Assembly (NCBI GenBank): GCA_947501475.1
Contig: CANMWA010000001.1
Span: 682,001 to 746,000 of the forward strand
From: an uncultured Aquimarina sp.
GTDB taxonomy: Bacteria; Bacteroidota; Bacteroidia; Flavobacteriales; Flavobacteriaceae
Reading direction: 5' to 3'
Length of the DNA: 64,000 nt
The notes beneath the pieces are model-generated. The model had not been told where the DNA came from and did not search any database. It saw nothing but the letters and a program-made list of their open reading frames with translations. Shown in pieces: positions 36,407 through 46,834 of this stretch (positions are counted from its first letter, which is position 1; every line of letters starts with the position of its first letter). The position numbers and the translations under genes were made by a program.

Positions 36407-36797
36407 ATTTTTAGGTAGAGGGTGGTCTTTTCCTCCTGAGTTTTATGCGCAAGGAGCAGAGGTAGAAATGAGTGAAGGAGAAGACGATATTAAACAGAGC
36501 CTTCAAATTCTTTTATCGACGGCACTACAAGAACGCATTATGCAATCAGGGTTTGGTTGTGACCTCAACAGATTTTTATTTGAGGAGACAAGTCAGGGAG
36601 TGATCAATGATATCCGTAACACTGTATCAGATGCCATACTAAATCATGAGTCAAGGATATTGGTAGATGAGATTAAACTTGAAAATTCAGATTCAGAAAA
36701 TGGTTTGATTACCATTTCTATTGACTATACAGTGCATATGACCAATACTCGTTCTAATCTGGTATTTCCATTTTATATAAACGAAGCATCGATTTAA
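36396..36797 (+). CDS. eCIS baseplate wedge protein, gp25 family (Afp9)
   Basis: A 133-residue GPW/gp25 protein. gp25 proteins start sheath assembly on the baseplate. Typical features are GRGWSFPPEF, the segment EGEDDIKQSLQILLSTALQERIM and the RSNLVFPFY ending. Start overlaps the preceding gene. Confidence 0.92.
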   Translation: MENKFLGRGWSFPPEFYAQGAEVEMSEGEDDIKQSLQILLSTALQERIMQSGFGCDLNRFLFEETSQGVINDIRNTVSDAILNHESRILVDEIKLENSDSENGLITISIDYTVHMTNTRSNLVFPFYINEASI

Positions 36798-36853
36798 CTC
36801 GGGTTTTCTAATGCATAAAAAGGGTTGAATAACGAATCAAAATAGATAAGACA

Positions 36854-37279
36854 ATGGATTTGATAATTATGGATGGTGATACAGTTCAATTTTCTACAAT
36901 AGGGGCTATTACTTTGCTACCACCTATGCCCACAACGGTCATAGAGGGTTCTGGGAAAACAACCATCAATGGTAAAAAAGTTTGTGTAGAAGGAGATGAA
37001 AAAAAAGTAGAGATCGCTAATTGTTCGTATACAATACCCCCATTTACAATACCAGGTTCTGGTACATTAAAAATAAATAGCCTGGCACCTAATCAGTTAA
37101 CACAAAAAAGCAAAAGTGGTAACAAAAGCCTAATCTTAAAAGGAGAATTATTCACAGCGATTTTTGAAGTCAAATCCCCGGCCAAACAGCCACCTCCTGT
37201 AAATATGCCAGATCCTCTACCTATGCATATAGGTACAGGAGAATTAATACCAAGTAATAATAAAATTAAAGCCACTTAA
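36854..37279 (+). CDS. eCIS PAAR-like tip protein (Afp10)
   Basis: A 141-residue PAAR-like/DUF4280-type protein that would sharpen the spike. It is rich in Gly/Pro beta turns (PPFTIPGSGTLKI, MPDPLPMHIGTGELIP), without an appended toxin domain. Assigned from size, composition and position after gp25. Confidence 0.75.
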   Translation: MDLIIMDGDTVQFSTIGAITLLPPMPTTVIEGSGKTTINGKKVCVEGDEKKVEIANCSYTIPPFTIPGSGTLKINSLAPNQLTQKSKSGNKSLILKGELFTAIFEVKSPAKQPPPVNMPDPLPMHIGTGELIPSNNKIKAT

Positions 37280-37301
37280 TTAACACATAGTAGCAGAACA
37301 G

Positions 37302-40300
37302 ATGATGAATACTATAAAATCTCAAAACCTCCTTTTCAAGGATGGCACTAGTCAACAAGATCGTGATCTAGAGGCTATACATCCAAACTACATTCAGATA
37401 GAAGGGCGTAGTATGAAGGAACTAATCACCGAGGCGCAATGCTTGGCAAAAGAACTTCGGTTTTTTGATAAAAATAACGAGTTCAAATCCGGAATATATT
37501 GGGATTCATTTTTAGTTGAAAACGGTGTAGACTATATTTCTAAACAACCCATCGAACAGAAAATTCTGCGTGAGCAATGGGCAAATCAATTGGCGGCGTA
37601 TGTAGAAGATCCAGATCGTTTTTTAAATGATAAGAAAAAACAACAGAAGTTGTCGCAACCACATGTGGTACTCTTTTTAACTTTTCTGAAATTACTCAAT
37701 CATATTAAATCTCAAATTAACGGATTAACACAAAAACATCTTGATTTCTATTTTACAGAACGGTTAGGACTTACACCCAAAGATGCGGTTCCGGATGTGG
37801 CGAATGTTTTATTTGAACTCATAGAGAATATAGATCGCCTTGAAATAAAAAAGGATACCGTTTTACTAGCGGGAGTCGATGAAGAAGGTAATGAACTGCA
37901 TTACAAGACAGATAAAGATACCGTTGTTAGTCAGGCTAAAATAGCACAATTAAAAAATGTCTTTGTAGACAAACAGCGACTTACTATTAAAGACGCCCAT
38001 CTTAATAATAGGAATACTCCCGATCGTGGAATCATACACATGATGGAAATGGCGCTTGGACACCCAAACCCGGGAGACCCACTTCCTGATTTACCAGAGG
38101 GTGTAGCTACTATTTTTGAACTAGAGCCACAGATACAAGAGAGCAATCCGAATGCACTATCGTATGTGACAACACAATTATTTCTTTTAGTACAGGATTT
38201 TAATCTTATCCTTCAAAAAAATCAAGAAGATGAAGATGGCATACCTACAGATTGGCAAGAGGTATATGCTATTTTAGATGTAGGCTACAAAAATAAAATC
38301 AAGGATAAAAGACAGCAGGAGTTACAAGAGCTGCATAACAAAGAAGATTTTGATACGCTGCTAAAACATGTGTACGGAAATCCAAATGCTGGAGATGACC
38401 TACCTTTGTATAGAGGCAATCAAGCTTCACTTACCGATGTTTTTGATGACCTTAAGAGTTTAGATGTGAATGCCAGCCACGAAGCTTCAGAATATATCAA
38501 AGAAGAGCTTAAACTCAAAGAACCAGATTTTATCCATATTGTGCAGACAAGTGGTAATCTAAACGCCAAAGAAGAGGATTGGAATAGAGTATATCGATTA
38601 TTAGAACTAATAAATCGTCAAGTACGTGGCATATCGCTTCCCTCACCTACTATAGAAAAAACCTTGGATGTCTATGCGAATCCTGATGCCAGGGCAACTG
38701 CTTTTAGTCAATATGGAGATGAAGATGAAAGCAACCGTTTCAGAACCTTTGGGAACAAACAACCTAATATAGATCAACAATTATTACCCGCAAACATAGG
38801 CTTTGCCATCAGTTCTCCTACCTTATTGCTTAAGGAGGGTAAAAGAACGATTACTGCTTTTCTGGATTTTGGTCTAGAAGGTAGTGATACAAATATGGTG
38901 GAGTCGGTTTTTGAAAACAAGGATAAGCCATTTGATGTGTACTTGAGCAGTGAAGAACAATGGTTTCAGCCAAAGCAAACATCTCTTAGATTCGGGAATT
39001 ATATTTCTGGTCAGCCTGAAAGTGAATATGATACGAAAAACGTTTCCTTTAAAAATGATAATTCGCAGGTGCTCATTACAGAAAAGGAAAAAGACTTTAA
39101 TGAGTTAGATCTTGGTAAATACCTGTTCTTTCCTGATAGTGGAGGCAGCAAGGATGATGGTCGCCTGTACCAAATTACGAAGATTAGATCAGCAGACGAA
39201 GTGGACATAGATAGTATAGGCAATATCAGTAAAACCGGAAACACGATTCAAAAATTCCCACCTAGTCAGGTATCGCTCAATACACTTAAGGTGGTTATTG
39301 ATCTTCTCGAGAACGATCTGCCAGTGATGACACCATCTGCGGATACAAGTTTTGATGAATTTATAAATAGCAAACAACCATCATTGGTGTTTTCGCTGAG
39401 TCATCATTTAGAAGGTTTGCAAGGCAGAGAGAGTTATCACAGTAGCTATCAAAAACTGATGCAGTTAGCACTACACAAAGTACATCTATACGTAGAAGTT
39501 GATGGCTTAAAAGACATTGTTCTACAAAATGATCGAAATACAATTGATGCAAAGAAACCCTTTGAACCCTTTGGATTTGAACCTGAAATTGGGAATAATT
39601 TTTATATCGCCAATGAAGAAATTTCTCAAAAGAAGTTGTCTAATTTGAATCTTGATCTAAAATGGATAAAGCATCCAGTAGACTTCAAGGAACACTATAA
39701 GAATTACTGGTTAGTAGATGCAGATAACGCAAGCCTTGACGAAGATGCCTATACGATTAAAACGAATGATGATTTTGTAGCCCAGTTATATATCTGTGAA
39801 AATAATGCTGAAAAACGTATTTCATCCTTAAAATTGTTTCCACCCGATGGAGAAGCATCAGATACGAAGGTTTCTGAGCTGTTACAAACAAGCGGCTATC
39901 AATATCAGGAAATGCCTGAGATCAGTGCCAAAGGAAAAGATGATATCACAGACTGGGATCGCTATTTCAAGCTGGAACTTGATCCGTTGGATTTTCAACA
40001 TTCACTTTACAATACTCTTTTTGTACAGCAGGCAATTTCTGAACATGATGCCATAAAAAAACTCAAAATAAATACGCCTTATCAACCCAAGGCAAAAAGT
40101 ATACGTTTAGGCTATACAGCACAGACTTTGATTATACCAGAGTCTACAGATTCAAATAGCCACGATACATTGTACCATCTCCATCCGTTTGGATTTGAAG
40201 CGTTAACAGCAGGGGAGATTCCTAGTTTATTGCCAGTGTACAAAGATGAAGGAACCTTGTATATGGGAATTACTCGGCTTACAACACCTCATGTACTTTC

Positions 40301-41486
40301 TGTTTTGTTTCAGATGGCAGAAGGAAGTGCAAATCCTGATGTAGAAAAACCAGCCGTACAATGGTGTTACCTGCGAAACAATGAATGGGTACCCTTAGCA
40401 ACAGCAGCTATTTTGTCTGATACCACCAATGGTTTGGTAAATACAGGTATCATACAGATTAAGATTCCCGTAGATGCCACTGCTGGTGGCTCGCTGATGT
40501 CAGATACACTGCATTGGCTTAAAGTAAGTGCTCCTACTAATATAACTGGGATTTCAGATACGATAGCAATAAGCGCTCAAGCCATTAGTGTAACGCTTGC
40601 TAGCGAGGTGGTAGCTTCTTCTCATTTTAAGACCCCTTTGGCTCCAGAGACCATTACAGGAACCTTGGCGTCTATTCCAGAAATAAAAAATAGTACTCAG
40701 CCCTACACCTCTAGAAAAGGAAAACCGGCAGAGGAGGGTTCTATATTTTATAAACGCCTTAGTGAACGTCTTCGACATAAAAACAGAGCGATCACTACAT
40801 GGGATTATGAACATATGGTATTAGACAAATTCCCGGAGGTATATAAAGTAAAATGTCTTCCCTCAACAGATCAATTAGGCAAAGTAGCTATTGTTGTTAT
40901 ACCAGATATCAGAGAAAACTTGCCTTTTAATCCTTTTGCGCCAAAAGTAGCTGCAGATACGCTTTTTCAAATTAGAGAATTTCTCGATAACCATTCACCG
41001 GTCTATGCAGAAATAGCGGTACATAACCCATCATATTTACAGATATTGACTAGATGTACAGTACAATTTAATCCTGGGTATGATACCGATTTTTACAAAG
41101 AAAAATTGATTGAGGAGATCAAACGATTTTTATCTCCATGGGCATACAGCCAAGATAGCGATATTAGAATAGGGGGTAGTCTTCATGCCAGTGTGCTCAT
41201 CAATTTTATTGCAGAAAGACCATATATCGATTATGTAGCTAATTTAAAATTATTTCAAAGTGAGGATGGAAAAACCTTTACCGATGTTCGAAGTATTAAT
41301 AATGGTAAATCGATTGTAGTCCCATCTCGTCCAGATACGGTGATGGTTTCTGGGGCAACACATTTCATCGATATTGTTGATGAAAACGGTTATGATGAAG
41401 ACAGCTTCGAAGGAATCAATTATATGCAAATAGAGTTAGATTTTGAGGTAGCCAAAGACGTAACGCAATCCTTGAGCGAATCATAA
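37302..41486 (+). CDS. eCIS baseplate J/gp6-like wedge protein, very large (Afp11)
   Basis: A 1394-residue baseplate protein. The C-terminal third (about 1140-1350; HKNRAITTWDYEHMVLDKFPEVYKVKCLP, VVIPDIRENLPFNPFAP) is the baseplate J core. The rest is extended by about 1000 residues, including two related helical modules at 245-333 and 352-441, each beginning near G-x-PN-x-GD-x-LP and ending in DW-x-x-VY-x-(I/L)L. It is large for the family. Baseplate J dimers make the six wedges and connect to the fibres encoded next. Confidence 0.9.
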   Translation: MMNTIKSQNLLFKDGTSQQDRDLEAIHPNYIQIEGRSMKELITEAQCLAKELRFFDKNNEFKSGIYWDSFLVENGVDYISKQPIEQKILREQWANQLAAYVEDPDRFLNDKKKQQKLSQPHVVLFLTFLKLLNHIKSQINGLTQKHLDFYFTERLGLTPKDAVPDVANVLFELIENIDRLEIKKDTVLLAGVDEEGNELHYKTDKDTVVSQAKIAQLKNVFVDKQRLTIKDAHLNNRNTPDRGIIHMMEMALGHPNPGDPLPDLPEGVATIFELEPQIQESNPNALSYVTTQLFLLVQDFNLILQKNQEDEDGIPTDWQEVYAILDVGYKNKIKDKRQQELQELHNKEDFDTLLKHVYGNPNAGDDLPLYRGNQASLTDVFDDLKSLDVNASHEASEYIKEELKLKEPDFIHIVQTSGNLNAKEEDWNRVYRLLELINRQVRGISLPSPTIEKTLDVYANPDARATAFSQYGDEDESNRFRTFGNKQPNIDQQLLPANIGFAISSPTLLLKEGKRTITAFLDFGLEGSDTNMVESVFENKDKPFDVYLSSEEQWFQPKQTSLRFGNYISGQPESEYDTKNVSFKNDNSQVLITEKEKDFNELDLGKYLFFPDSGGSKDDGRLYQITKIRSADEVDIDSIGNISKTGNTIQKFPPSQVSLNTLKVVIDLLENDLPVMTPSADTSFDEFINSKQPSLVFSLSHHLEGLQGRESYHSSYQKLMQLALHKVHLYVEVDGLKDIVLQNDRNTIDAKKPFEPFGFEPEIGNNFYIANEEISQKKLSNLNLDLKWIKHPVDFKEHYKNYWLVDADNASLDEDAYTIKTNDDFVAQLYICENNAEKRISSLKLFPPDGEASDTKVSELLQTSGYQYQEMPEISAKGKDDITDWDRYFKLELDPLDFQHSLYNTLFVQQAISEHDAIKKLKINTPYQPKAKSIRLGYTAQTLIIPESTDSNSHDTLYHLHPFGFEALTAGEIPSLLPVYKDEGTLYMGITRLTTPHVLSVLFQMAEGSANPDVEKPAVQWCYLRNNEWVPLATAAILSDTTNGLVNTGIIQIKIPVDATAGGSLMSDTLHWLKVSAPTNITGISDTIAISAQAISVTLASEVVASSHFKTPLAPETITGTLASIPEIKNSTQPYTSRKGKPAEEGSIFYKRLSERLRHKNRAITTWDYEHMVLDKFPEVYKVKCLPSTDQLGKVAIVVIPDIRENLPFNPFAPKVAADTLFQIREFLDNHSPVYAEIAVHNPSYLQILTRCTVQFNPGYDTDFYKEKLIEEIKRFLSPWAYSQDSDIRIGGSLHASVLINFIAERPYIDYVANLKLFQSEDGKTFTDVRSINNGKSIVVPSRPDTVMVSGATHFIDIVDENGYDEDSFEGINYMQIELDFEVAKDVTQSLSES

Positions 41487-41511
41487 AAATGTAAAAAAAG
41501 AAAGTAATATT

Positions 41512-42588
41512 ATGGATATCAATAAAAAAAACCGAACAGAACTCAAAGCGTATTTCAAGGTAAATGATATACCTACCGAAAAAGAGTTTGCAGATTTTAT
41601 AGATGCCGGTATCAATCAGGCCGAAGATAGCATTATCAAAGAACAAGGCAGCCCTTTGGCAATACAAGCCGAAGGAGGAGATGTAGGGACACAGGAGATT
41701 TTAGATTTATACACAAGTTTTGGAAAAAAAAATCCAAACTGGTCTTTTAATCTTAACCCAAGGGTAAAATCAGAGGATCCAAATAGCAGCCAATCTGGAT
41801 TTAACATTAAGGATGCCACAGGAGAGAGCCGGCTGTTTATTAAATCGGGAGACGGCAGTATAGGTGTGGGAACCATAGATCCAGAATCCAAACTTACCAT
41901 ACGAGGAAATAATGACTCCTCTTTACTGTCGGTGATTGATACCACGGGTCAGCATACCAAAATCCTGGAAGTAACGCAAAAAGAAGGCGTCTCTATAAAA
42001 GGATCATTGAATGTTGACGGAGACTTTACCTCAAAAAATATAAAGGCTGTTGCTGCCAATCAAGATTTGGGTAATGAAGCAGCAAGCGATGAAAAAGTAC
42101 CTTCGCAAAAAGCAGTAAAAACCTATATAGATACGCGTCTTCCTAAAGGATTGATCTCTATGTGGTCGGGAATAGATATTCCCAGAGGATGGGCATTATG
42201 TGATGGAACTAACAACACTCCAAACCTGTCAGGAAGATTTATTGTAGGGCTTGATAAAAATAATAATGACTATAATAAAATTGGGAATACAGGTGGGTTA
42301 AAACAAGTAACGCTAACCACAGAGCAGCTACCATCTCACAAGCACTCAGGAAATACCGCTAGTTCAGGTAATCATAATCACAATATTTCCCACCCAATTT
42401 CTAAAAACAGTAGCGGAGATTCTAAAAAAACTATTACCGTAGATGGAGAGAATCATGGAACATTATCATTTAAAACTAAGGATGGTGGCACCCATACTCA
42501 TTCTTTTAACACAAACAAAACAGGAAGTGACAAGCCTCACGAAAACCGACCTCCTTACTATGTATTAGCTTATATAATGAAGCTTTAA
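41512..42588 (+). CDS. eCIS tail fibre 1 with phage collar domain
   Basis: A 358-residue fibre protein. Residues 1-140 are nearly the same as in the next gene and probably attach to the baseplate. Residues 215-358 form a phage tail collar domain (LPKGLISMWSGIDIPRGWALCDG ... NRPPYYVLAYIMKL) with His-rich turns (HKHSG, HNHNIS, HTHS) that bind metal in related fibre tips. Likely receptor binding. Confidence 0.85.
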   Translation: MDINKKNRTELKAYFKVNDIPTEKEFADFIDAGINQAEDSIIKEQGSPLAIQAEGGDVGTQEILDLYTSFGKKNPNWSFNLNPRVKSEDPNSSQSGFNIKDATGESRLFIKSGDGSIGVGTIDPESKLTIRGNNDSSLLSVIDTTGQHTKILEVTQKEGVSIKGSLNVDGDFTSKNIKAVAANQDLGNEAASDEKVPSQKAVKTYIDTRLPKGLISMWSGIDIPRGWALCDGTNNTPNLSGRFIVGLDKNNNDYNKIGNTGGLKQVTLTTEQLPSHKHSGNTASSGNHNHNISHPISKNSSGDSKKTITVDGENHGTLSFKTKDGGTHTHSFNTNKTGSDKPHENRPPYYVLAYIMKL

Positions 42589-42611
42589 TCTAGAAAACAG
42601 AGAGAAAAAAC

Positions 42612-44090
42612 ATGGATATCAATAAAAAAACCCGAACAGAACTCAAACAGTATTTTAAGGCAAATGATAAACCTACCGAAAAACAATTTTCAGATTTTAT
42701 AGATGCTGGTATTAACCAGGCCGAAGATAGTATTGTAAAAGAACAAGGTAGTCCCTTGGCGATACAGGCCGAAGGAGATGAGGTAGGAACACAGGAACTT
42801 TTGGACCTATACACAAGTTTTGGAAAAAATAGCCCAAATTGGTCACTTAATCTTAATCCAAGAGTAAAATCAGAGGATCCAAATAGCAACCAATCCGGAT
42901 TAAACATTAAAGATGCCACAGGACAGAGCCGATTGTTTATCAAATCAGGAGACGGCAATATAGGGGTGGGTACCATAGATCCCGAATCTAAACTAACCAT
43001 ACATGGTGAAGATAATACATCCTCGCTAGCGGTTATAGATACGACCAAACAGAACGCTAAAATTTTTGAAGTAACTCAGAAAGATGGGGATGGTGTGTTA
43101 TCTCTTAGAGGAGGGGATACAGAAGAGGCAATACACCTAAGCGGATCCAAAGAAAAACCTAGTTTCTTTTTAGGAAAAGTGGGTATAGGTACAAGCAGCC
43201 CTGATGCGAATCTACACGTATTCGGAGAAAATGCAACACTTAAGGTTACCAATACCAAAAAAAATGGAAAAGCCAGTCTAGTACTTAGTCATCATCCTGC
43301 TACGAATAAGCAGTGGGAAATTGCTGTACCAGATGAGAATGGAAGCCTTCAGTTTAAGGATGGTAATACAAATACAGTTACCCTCAAGAGTGGTAGACTG
43401 GGAATAGGAGGTGTTAACCCAGCTGCACCATTATCTATTAGTGGAGAAGGTAAAGAAACGGGACCCGATGGATCAATACATATTACCAAACATACTATTT
43501 TATTTGGGGGTAACAATGCCGGTAAGCATAACGATTCAGCCCAAATTTCAGCGGGTAAGCATAAAGAAAATTCATTAAATATTGTTGGTATGTCTTCTGG
43601 TACAAGCAGTGATGATAGAAAAGTAGATATCTGGGCAGAAGGCGGGATGACCGTTCGGGGTCATATCAAAACTCCAATTAACCAAGTGGTCGCTTTTTCC
43701 GTTTCGCTCAGTGCTGATATGGGTGGCGCTAAGAATCCTCTAACATTTGGACAGGTGAACTATAACCTTGGAAATCACCTTAAAGATAATTGGTATTTTG
43801 TAGCTCCTGTGAAAGGATTGTATGTATTTACAATGTGTTTAAGAAGCACTACAGATAGTGGTACTATATGGAATTTAAGGTTGAATGGTTCGGGTTATAT
43901 TAATGGATCAGGCACAGGAGAGGTTAGCGAACGTTCTATGATAAGTACCACTAAAAAATTTCATTCATCTTCACGATCTATAACTACACTATTGGAAGTT
44001 GGAGACAAAGTACATGTACATCAAACTAAAGGAGGTGCTGATAACTATTCATCGGGTTTCGAAGGAATGTTGCTACAAGTACTAGTTTAA
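42612..44090 (+). CDS. eCIS tail fibre 2 with C1q-like domain
   Basis: A 492-residue paralogue of fibre 1. It shares the N-terminal 140 residues (MDINKKTRTELKQYF...), then has a shaft with repeated IG-G/IGTSSPDANL units, and a C-terminal C1q/TNF-like domain at about 360-492 (VAFSVSLSADMGG, GLYVFTMCLRS, VHVHQTKGGADNYSSGFEGMLLQVLV). C1q-like heads form trimers that bind ligands. The two fibres therefore offer two targeting specificities. Confidence 0.85.
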   Translation: MDINKKTRTELKQYFKANDKPTEKQFSDFIDAGINQAEDSIVKEQGSPLAIQAEGDEVGTQELLDLYTSFGKNSPNWSLNLNPRVKSEDPNSNQSGLNIKDATGQSRLFIKSGDGNIGVGTIDPESKLTIHGEDNTSSLAVIDTTKQNAKIFEVTQKDGDGVLSLRGGDTEEAIHLSGSKEKPSFFLGKVGIGTSSPDANLHVFGENATLKVTNTKKNGKASLVLSHHPATNKQWEIAVPDENGSLQFKDGNTNTVTLKSGRLGIGGVNPAAPLSISGEGKETGPDGSIHITKHTILFGGNNAGKHNDSAQISAGKHKENSLNIVGMSSGTSSDDRKVDIWAEGGMTVRGHIKTPINQVVAFSVSLSADMGGAKNPLTFGQVNYNLGNHLKDNWYFVAPVKGLYVFTMCLRSTTDSGTIWNLRLNGSGYINGSGTGEVSERSMISTTKKFHSSSRSITTLLEVGDKVHVHQTKGGADNYSSGFEGMLLQVLV

Positions 44091-44127
44091 TAAAATAATA
44101 AGTTCAATTAAAAGAATAAAATGCAAG

Positions 44128-46602
44128 ATGATAAAGCCAATGACCATATCCAAAGCATTACCCAAAGACTCAGCATTGAGTTATGATTTTCTTCGTGAAG
44201 AGGGGATCAAACTCATACAACAACTAGGTAGAGATACCTGGACAGATCATAACGCACATGATCCCGGGATTACCATCTTAGAGCAAGTATGTTATGCCAT
44301 TACAGATTTAGCCTATCGCATTGATTATGATATTAAAGATTTGTTGGGCAACAATGACATGAGTTCATACGATGATTTATATAGTCCTGCTACGATATTG
44401 ACCGTAAATCCTGTCACCTTGCTCGATCTACGTAAAATCGTAATGGATGTAGCGGGAGTAAAAAATGCATGGGTCGAGAAAGTATCACAAGACGATTTGG
44501 TAAATTCTGTTACCAATGATAAAGAAAGTGAACTTATACCCAAAGGCCTTTATAATGTGTTGATAGAAAAAGATGAATCTGTCGAGATTGCTGGTCCCAA
44601 ATTGATAGCTGATGTAAAAGCCAGATTGCAAGCATCTCGTGGTGTGTGCGAAGATTTTGAGGAAATTAGATTGTTAACCACGCAGCCCATAAACTTGCAA
44701 GGAACCATCGAAATTGCAGATACCGTAGATGATATCAATCAACTAGTTGCTAATATACTGTGTAGAGTAGCTTCTCATTTTTCGCCTCGTATTCCTTTTT
44801 ATACGTTGCAACAACTCTTAAAAAAAGGAAAAAGAACAGATGAAATCTTTGAGGGGCCTACCCTTATTCATGGTTTTATGGACAATGATGAGCTGCTTCG
44901 CCATAACCGAAAACAGGAAATCCAAGCATCTGATATTATTCGCGAGATTATGGATGAAACGGAGGTGTTGACCATCGATGATTTTTTGATAGGAACGGGA
45001 TCTAATACGGTTAAAAGTTGGGTGTTATCTCTTGATCCTACCAAAACCCCTGTATTAAATTTTGATGAAACACTAAAGAAACTTTCTTTTACATCAAGAG
45101 GGCTTAAAGCAACTGTAAATCCCGAGCAAGTAAAGAAGCTGTATAACCAAAAGAGCGTACAAGGATTGTCACGAGTGTTACCGATAGAAGAGCGGGATAT
45201 GATAATGCCAGAAACCAAAGACAGGCATATAGAAAATTATTATTCTCTTCAGAATCAATTTCCCGCAAATTATGGTATTGGGACATCAGGGGTATCAGAA
45301 TCTGCTCCCAAAAGAAGAAAGGCACAATCCAAACAATTAACCTCTTATTTGATGTTTTTTGAACAGCTACTGGCAAATCACTTCTCACAAGTAGCCAATT
45401 TCAAAAACTTGATGAGTTTTGATGGCGAAGATAAAAGAACCTATTTCAATCAATCCTTATTGAGCACTGTAGTAGGATTAGAAGAAGTACTAGACAGTAA
45501 AGAAAAGTACCAGAAATACTTGCAAGAAATGACGGCAGACTCAGTAGATGGGTTGAAGCGTAAAAACAAGTTTCTTAATCATCTATTAGCACGTTTCAGT
45601 GAGAAGTTTACGGGCTATGGGATGTTATTACAAAAGGCATCTAATGTTCCGTATGAAGTAGATAAAAAACTGATTACAGATAAGTCGAACTTTCTTAAAG
45701 ACTATCCAACAATCAGTGCAGGTCGAGGTCAGGGATACAACTATACACAAGAGTATTGGCAAAGTAACAATATATCTGGGCTCGAAAAGCGGATTGCAAG
45801 AAAATTAGGGATAGAAGAGTATACCCGCAGAAATTTGGGAGATGGCGATACCGAAGGATTCCATATGGTAGAGCATATACTGTTACGCCCGCATTCTAAA
45901 TATCCATATCCATTTGATTCGCAATATACTGCTGTTGAAATCACCAAATTTGAGGCTGTAGAAAATACCAATCATACGCGATGTATTTCTAACGGTCATA
46001 CCCTGAAGGAAGGCGAGCAAATTCGTGTTCACGGAAACGACAACTACGATGGAATATATACGGTATTAACGGTAACAGAAGATCACTTTGACATAGAAGC
46101 TCCTTTTCAGGAATCAACTACTGGTGGTTTTTGGCAACGTACCCTAGATGTGAGATATTTTATCAAAACGGCACCTGTAGTTTCCTTTTCAGATTCTTCA
46201 TCAGAGGTGGGTCATACATTTTGTACTGTAACAGGGCATAATTTGCAAAAAGGTGATCGTGTAGAGCTCACTGGTACACAACATTATGATGGTGAGTATG
46301 AGGTAGTGAACATCACAAAAAAAGGTTTTGAAATCCCAATACCTTTTAGCGAGAAAGAGACCTCTGGGCGATGGATGCCGTTAGCAATACCTAGTGACCC
46401 TTATTCACTTCAGTTAACTTTTGTGCTTCCTAATTGGATGGAACGGTATCAAAATGAGTCCTTAAAAAAGTTTGTAGAGAATACGATACAAGAGGAAACA
46501 CCCGCGCACATTACCTCATATATCCAGTGGCTAGACAAGTCGGCAATGCAACTTTTTGACAAGGGGTTCCATCGATTTTTAGAAGAAATCAACAGATCGT
46601 AA
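44128..46602 (+). CDS. eCIS baseplate protein (Afp12-like)
   Basis: An 824-residue protein. The N-terminus (DFLREEGIKLIQQLGRDTWTDHNAHDPGITILEQVCYAITDLAYR) is typical of the second large wedge protein in Bacteroidota eCIS. Near the C-terminus are two tandem beta-domain repeats of about 68 residues (604-671 and 684-751), each with GH-x-L-x-x-G, YDG-x-Y-x-V and F-x-I-x-x-PF. It is followed by a 232-bp gap holding the third REP-like repeat. Confidence 0.88.
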   Translation: MIKPMTISKALPKDSALSYDFLREEGIKLIQQLGRDTWTDHNAHDPGITILEQVCYAITDLAYRIDYDIKDLLGNNDMSSYDDLYSPATILTVNPVTLLDLRKIVMDVAGVKNAWVEKVSQDDLVNSVTNDKESELIPKGLYNVLIEKDESVEIAGPKLIADVKARLQASRGVCEDFEEIRLLTTQPINLQGTIEIADTVDDINQLVANILCRVASHFSPRIPFYTLQQLLKKGKRTDEIFEGPTLIHGFMDNDELLRHNRKQEIQASDIIREIMDETEVLTIDDFLIGTGSNTVKSWVLSLDPTKTPVLNFDETLKKLSFTSRGLKATVNPEQVKKLYNQKSVQGLSRVLPIEERDMIMPETKDRHIENYYSLQNQFPANYGIGTSGVSESAPKRRKAQSKQLTSYLMFFEQLLANHFSQVANFKNLMSFDGEDKRTYFNQSLLSTVVGLEEVLDSKEKYQKYLQEMTADSVDGLKRKNKFLNHLLARFSEKFTGYGMLLQKASNVPYEVDKKLITDKSNFLKDYPTISAGRGQGYNYTQEYWQSNNISGLEKRIARKLGIEEYTRRNLGDGDTEGFHMVEHILLRPHSKYPYPFDSQYTAVEITKFEAVENTNHTRCISNGHTLKEGEQIRVHGNDNYDGIYTVLTVTEDHFDIEAPFQESTTGGFWQRTLDVRYFIKTAPVVSFSDSSSEVGHTFCTVTGHNLQKGDRVELTGTQHYDGEYEVVNITKKGFEIPIPFSEKETSGRWMPLAIPSDPYSLQLTFVLPNWMERYQNESLKKFVENTIQEETPAHITSYIQWLDKSAMQLFDKGFHRFLEEINRS

Positions 46603-46680
46603 ACCTGAGTTCGATTATTCAAACAAATCAAATAGTTATATGAAATTTTATGAATCAAATATAAATTAATATGTACAAAA

Positions 46681-46754
46681 CATCCCTCTAAATCTCCCTT
46701 CAAAGGGAGACTTTTTGAGCCACCTTCCTTTGAAGGAAGGGTTGGGGATGGATG
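46681..46754. repeat. REP-like repeat, short copy 3, inside the eCIS operon
   Basis: A 74-bp version of the repeat at 4868 and 5391: the same ends (CATCCCTCTAAATCTCCC and GGGTTGGGGATGGATG) with the central 38 bases removed. It lies between the Afp12-like and tape-measure genes and could form a hairpin in the operon transcript. Confidence 0.9.
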
Positions 46755-46834
46755 TTTTTTAGCAAAAAAAGAATAAAGAAAACTTGATTATCAATGTTTT
46801 TTAAACAGAGCTTAAACCATAGTAATACTGATAA

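Noticed and set aside
42590..43048. 152-codon antisense frame over the second fibre, and a similar one at 41616-41945
   Set aside because: Both are antisense images of the shared fibre N-terminus; their similarity follows from the sense duplication.
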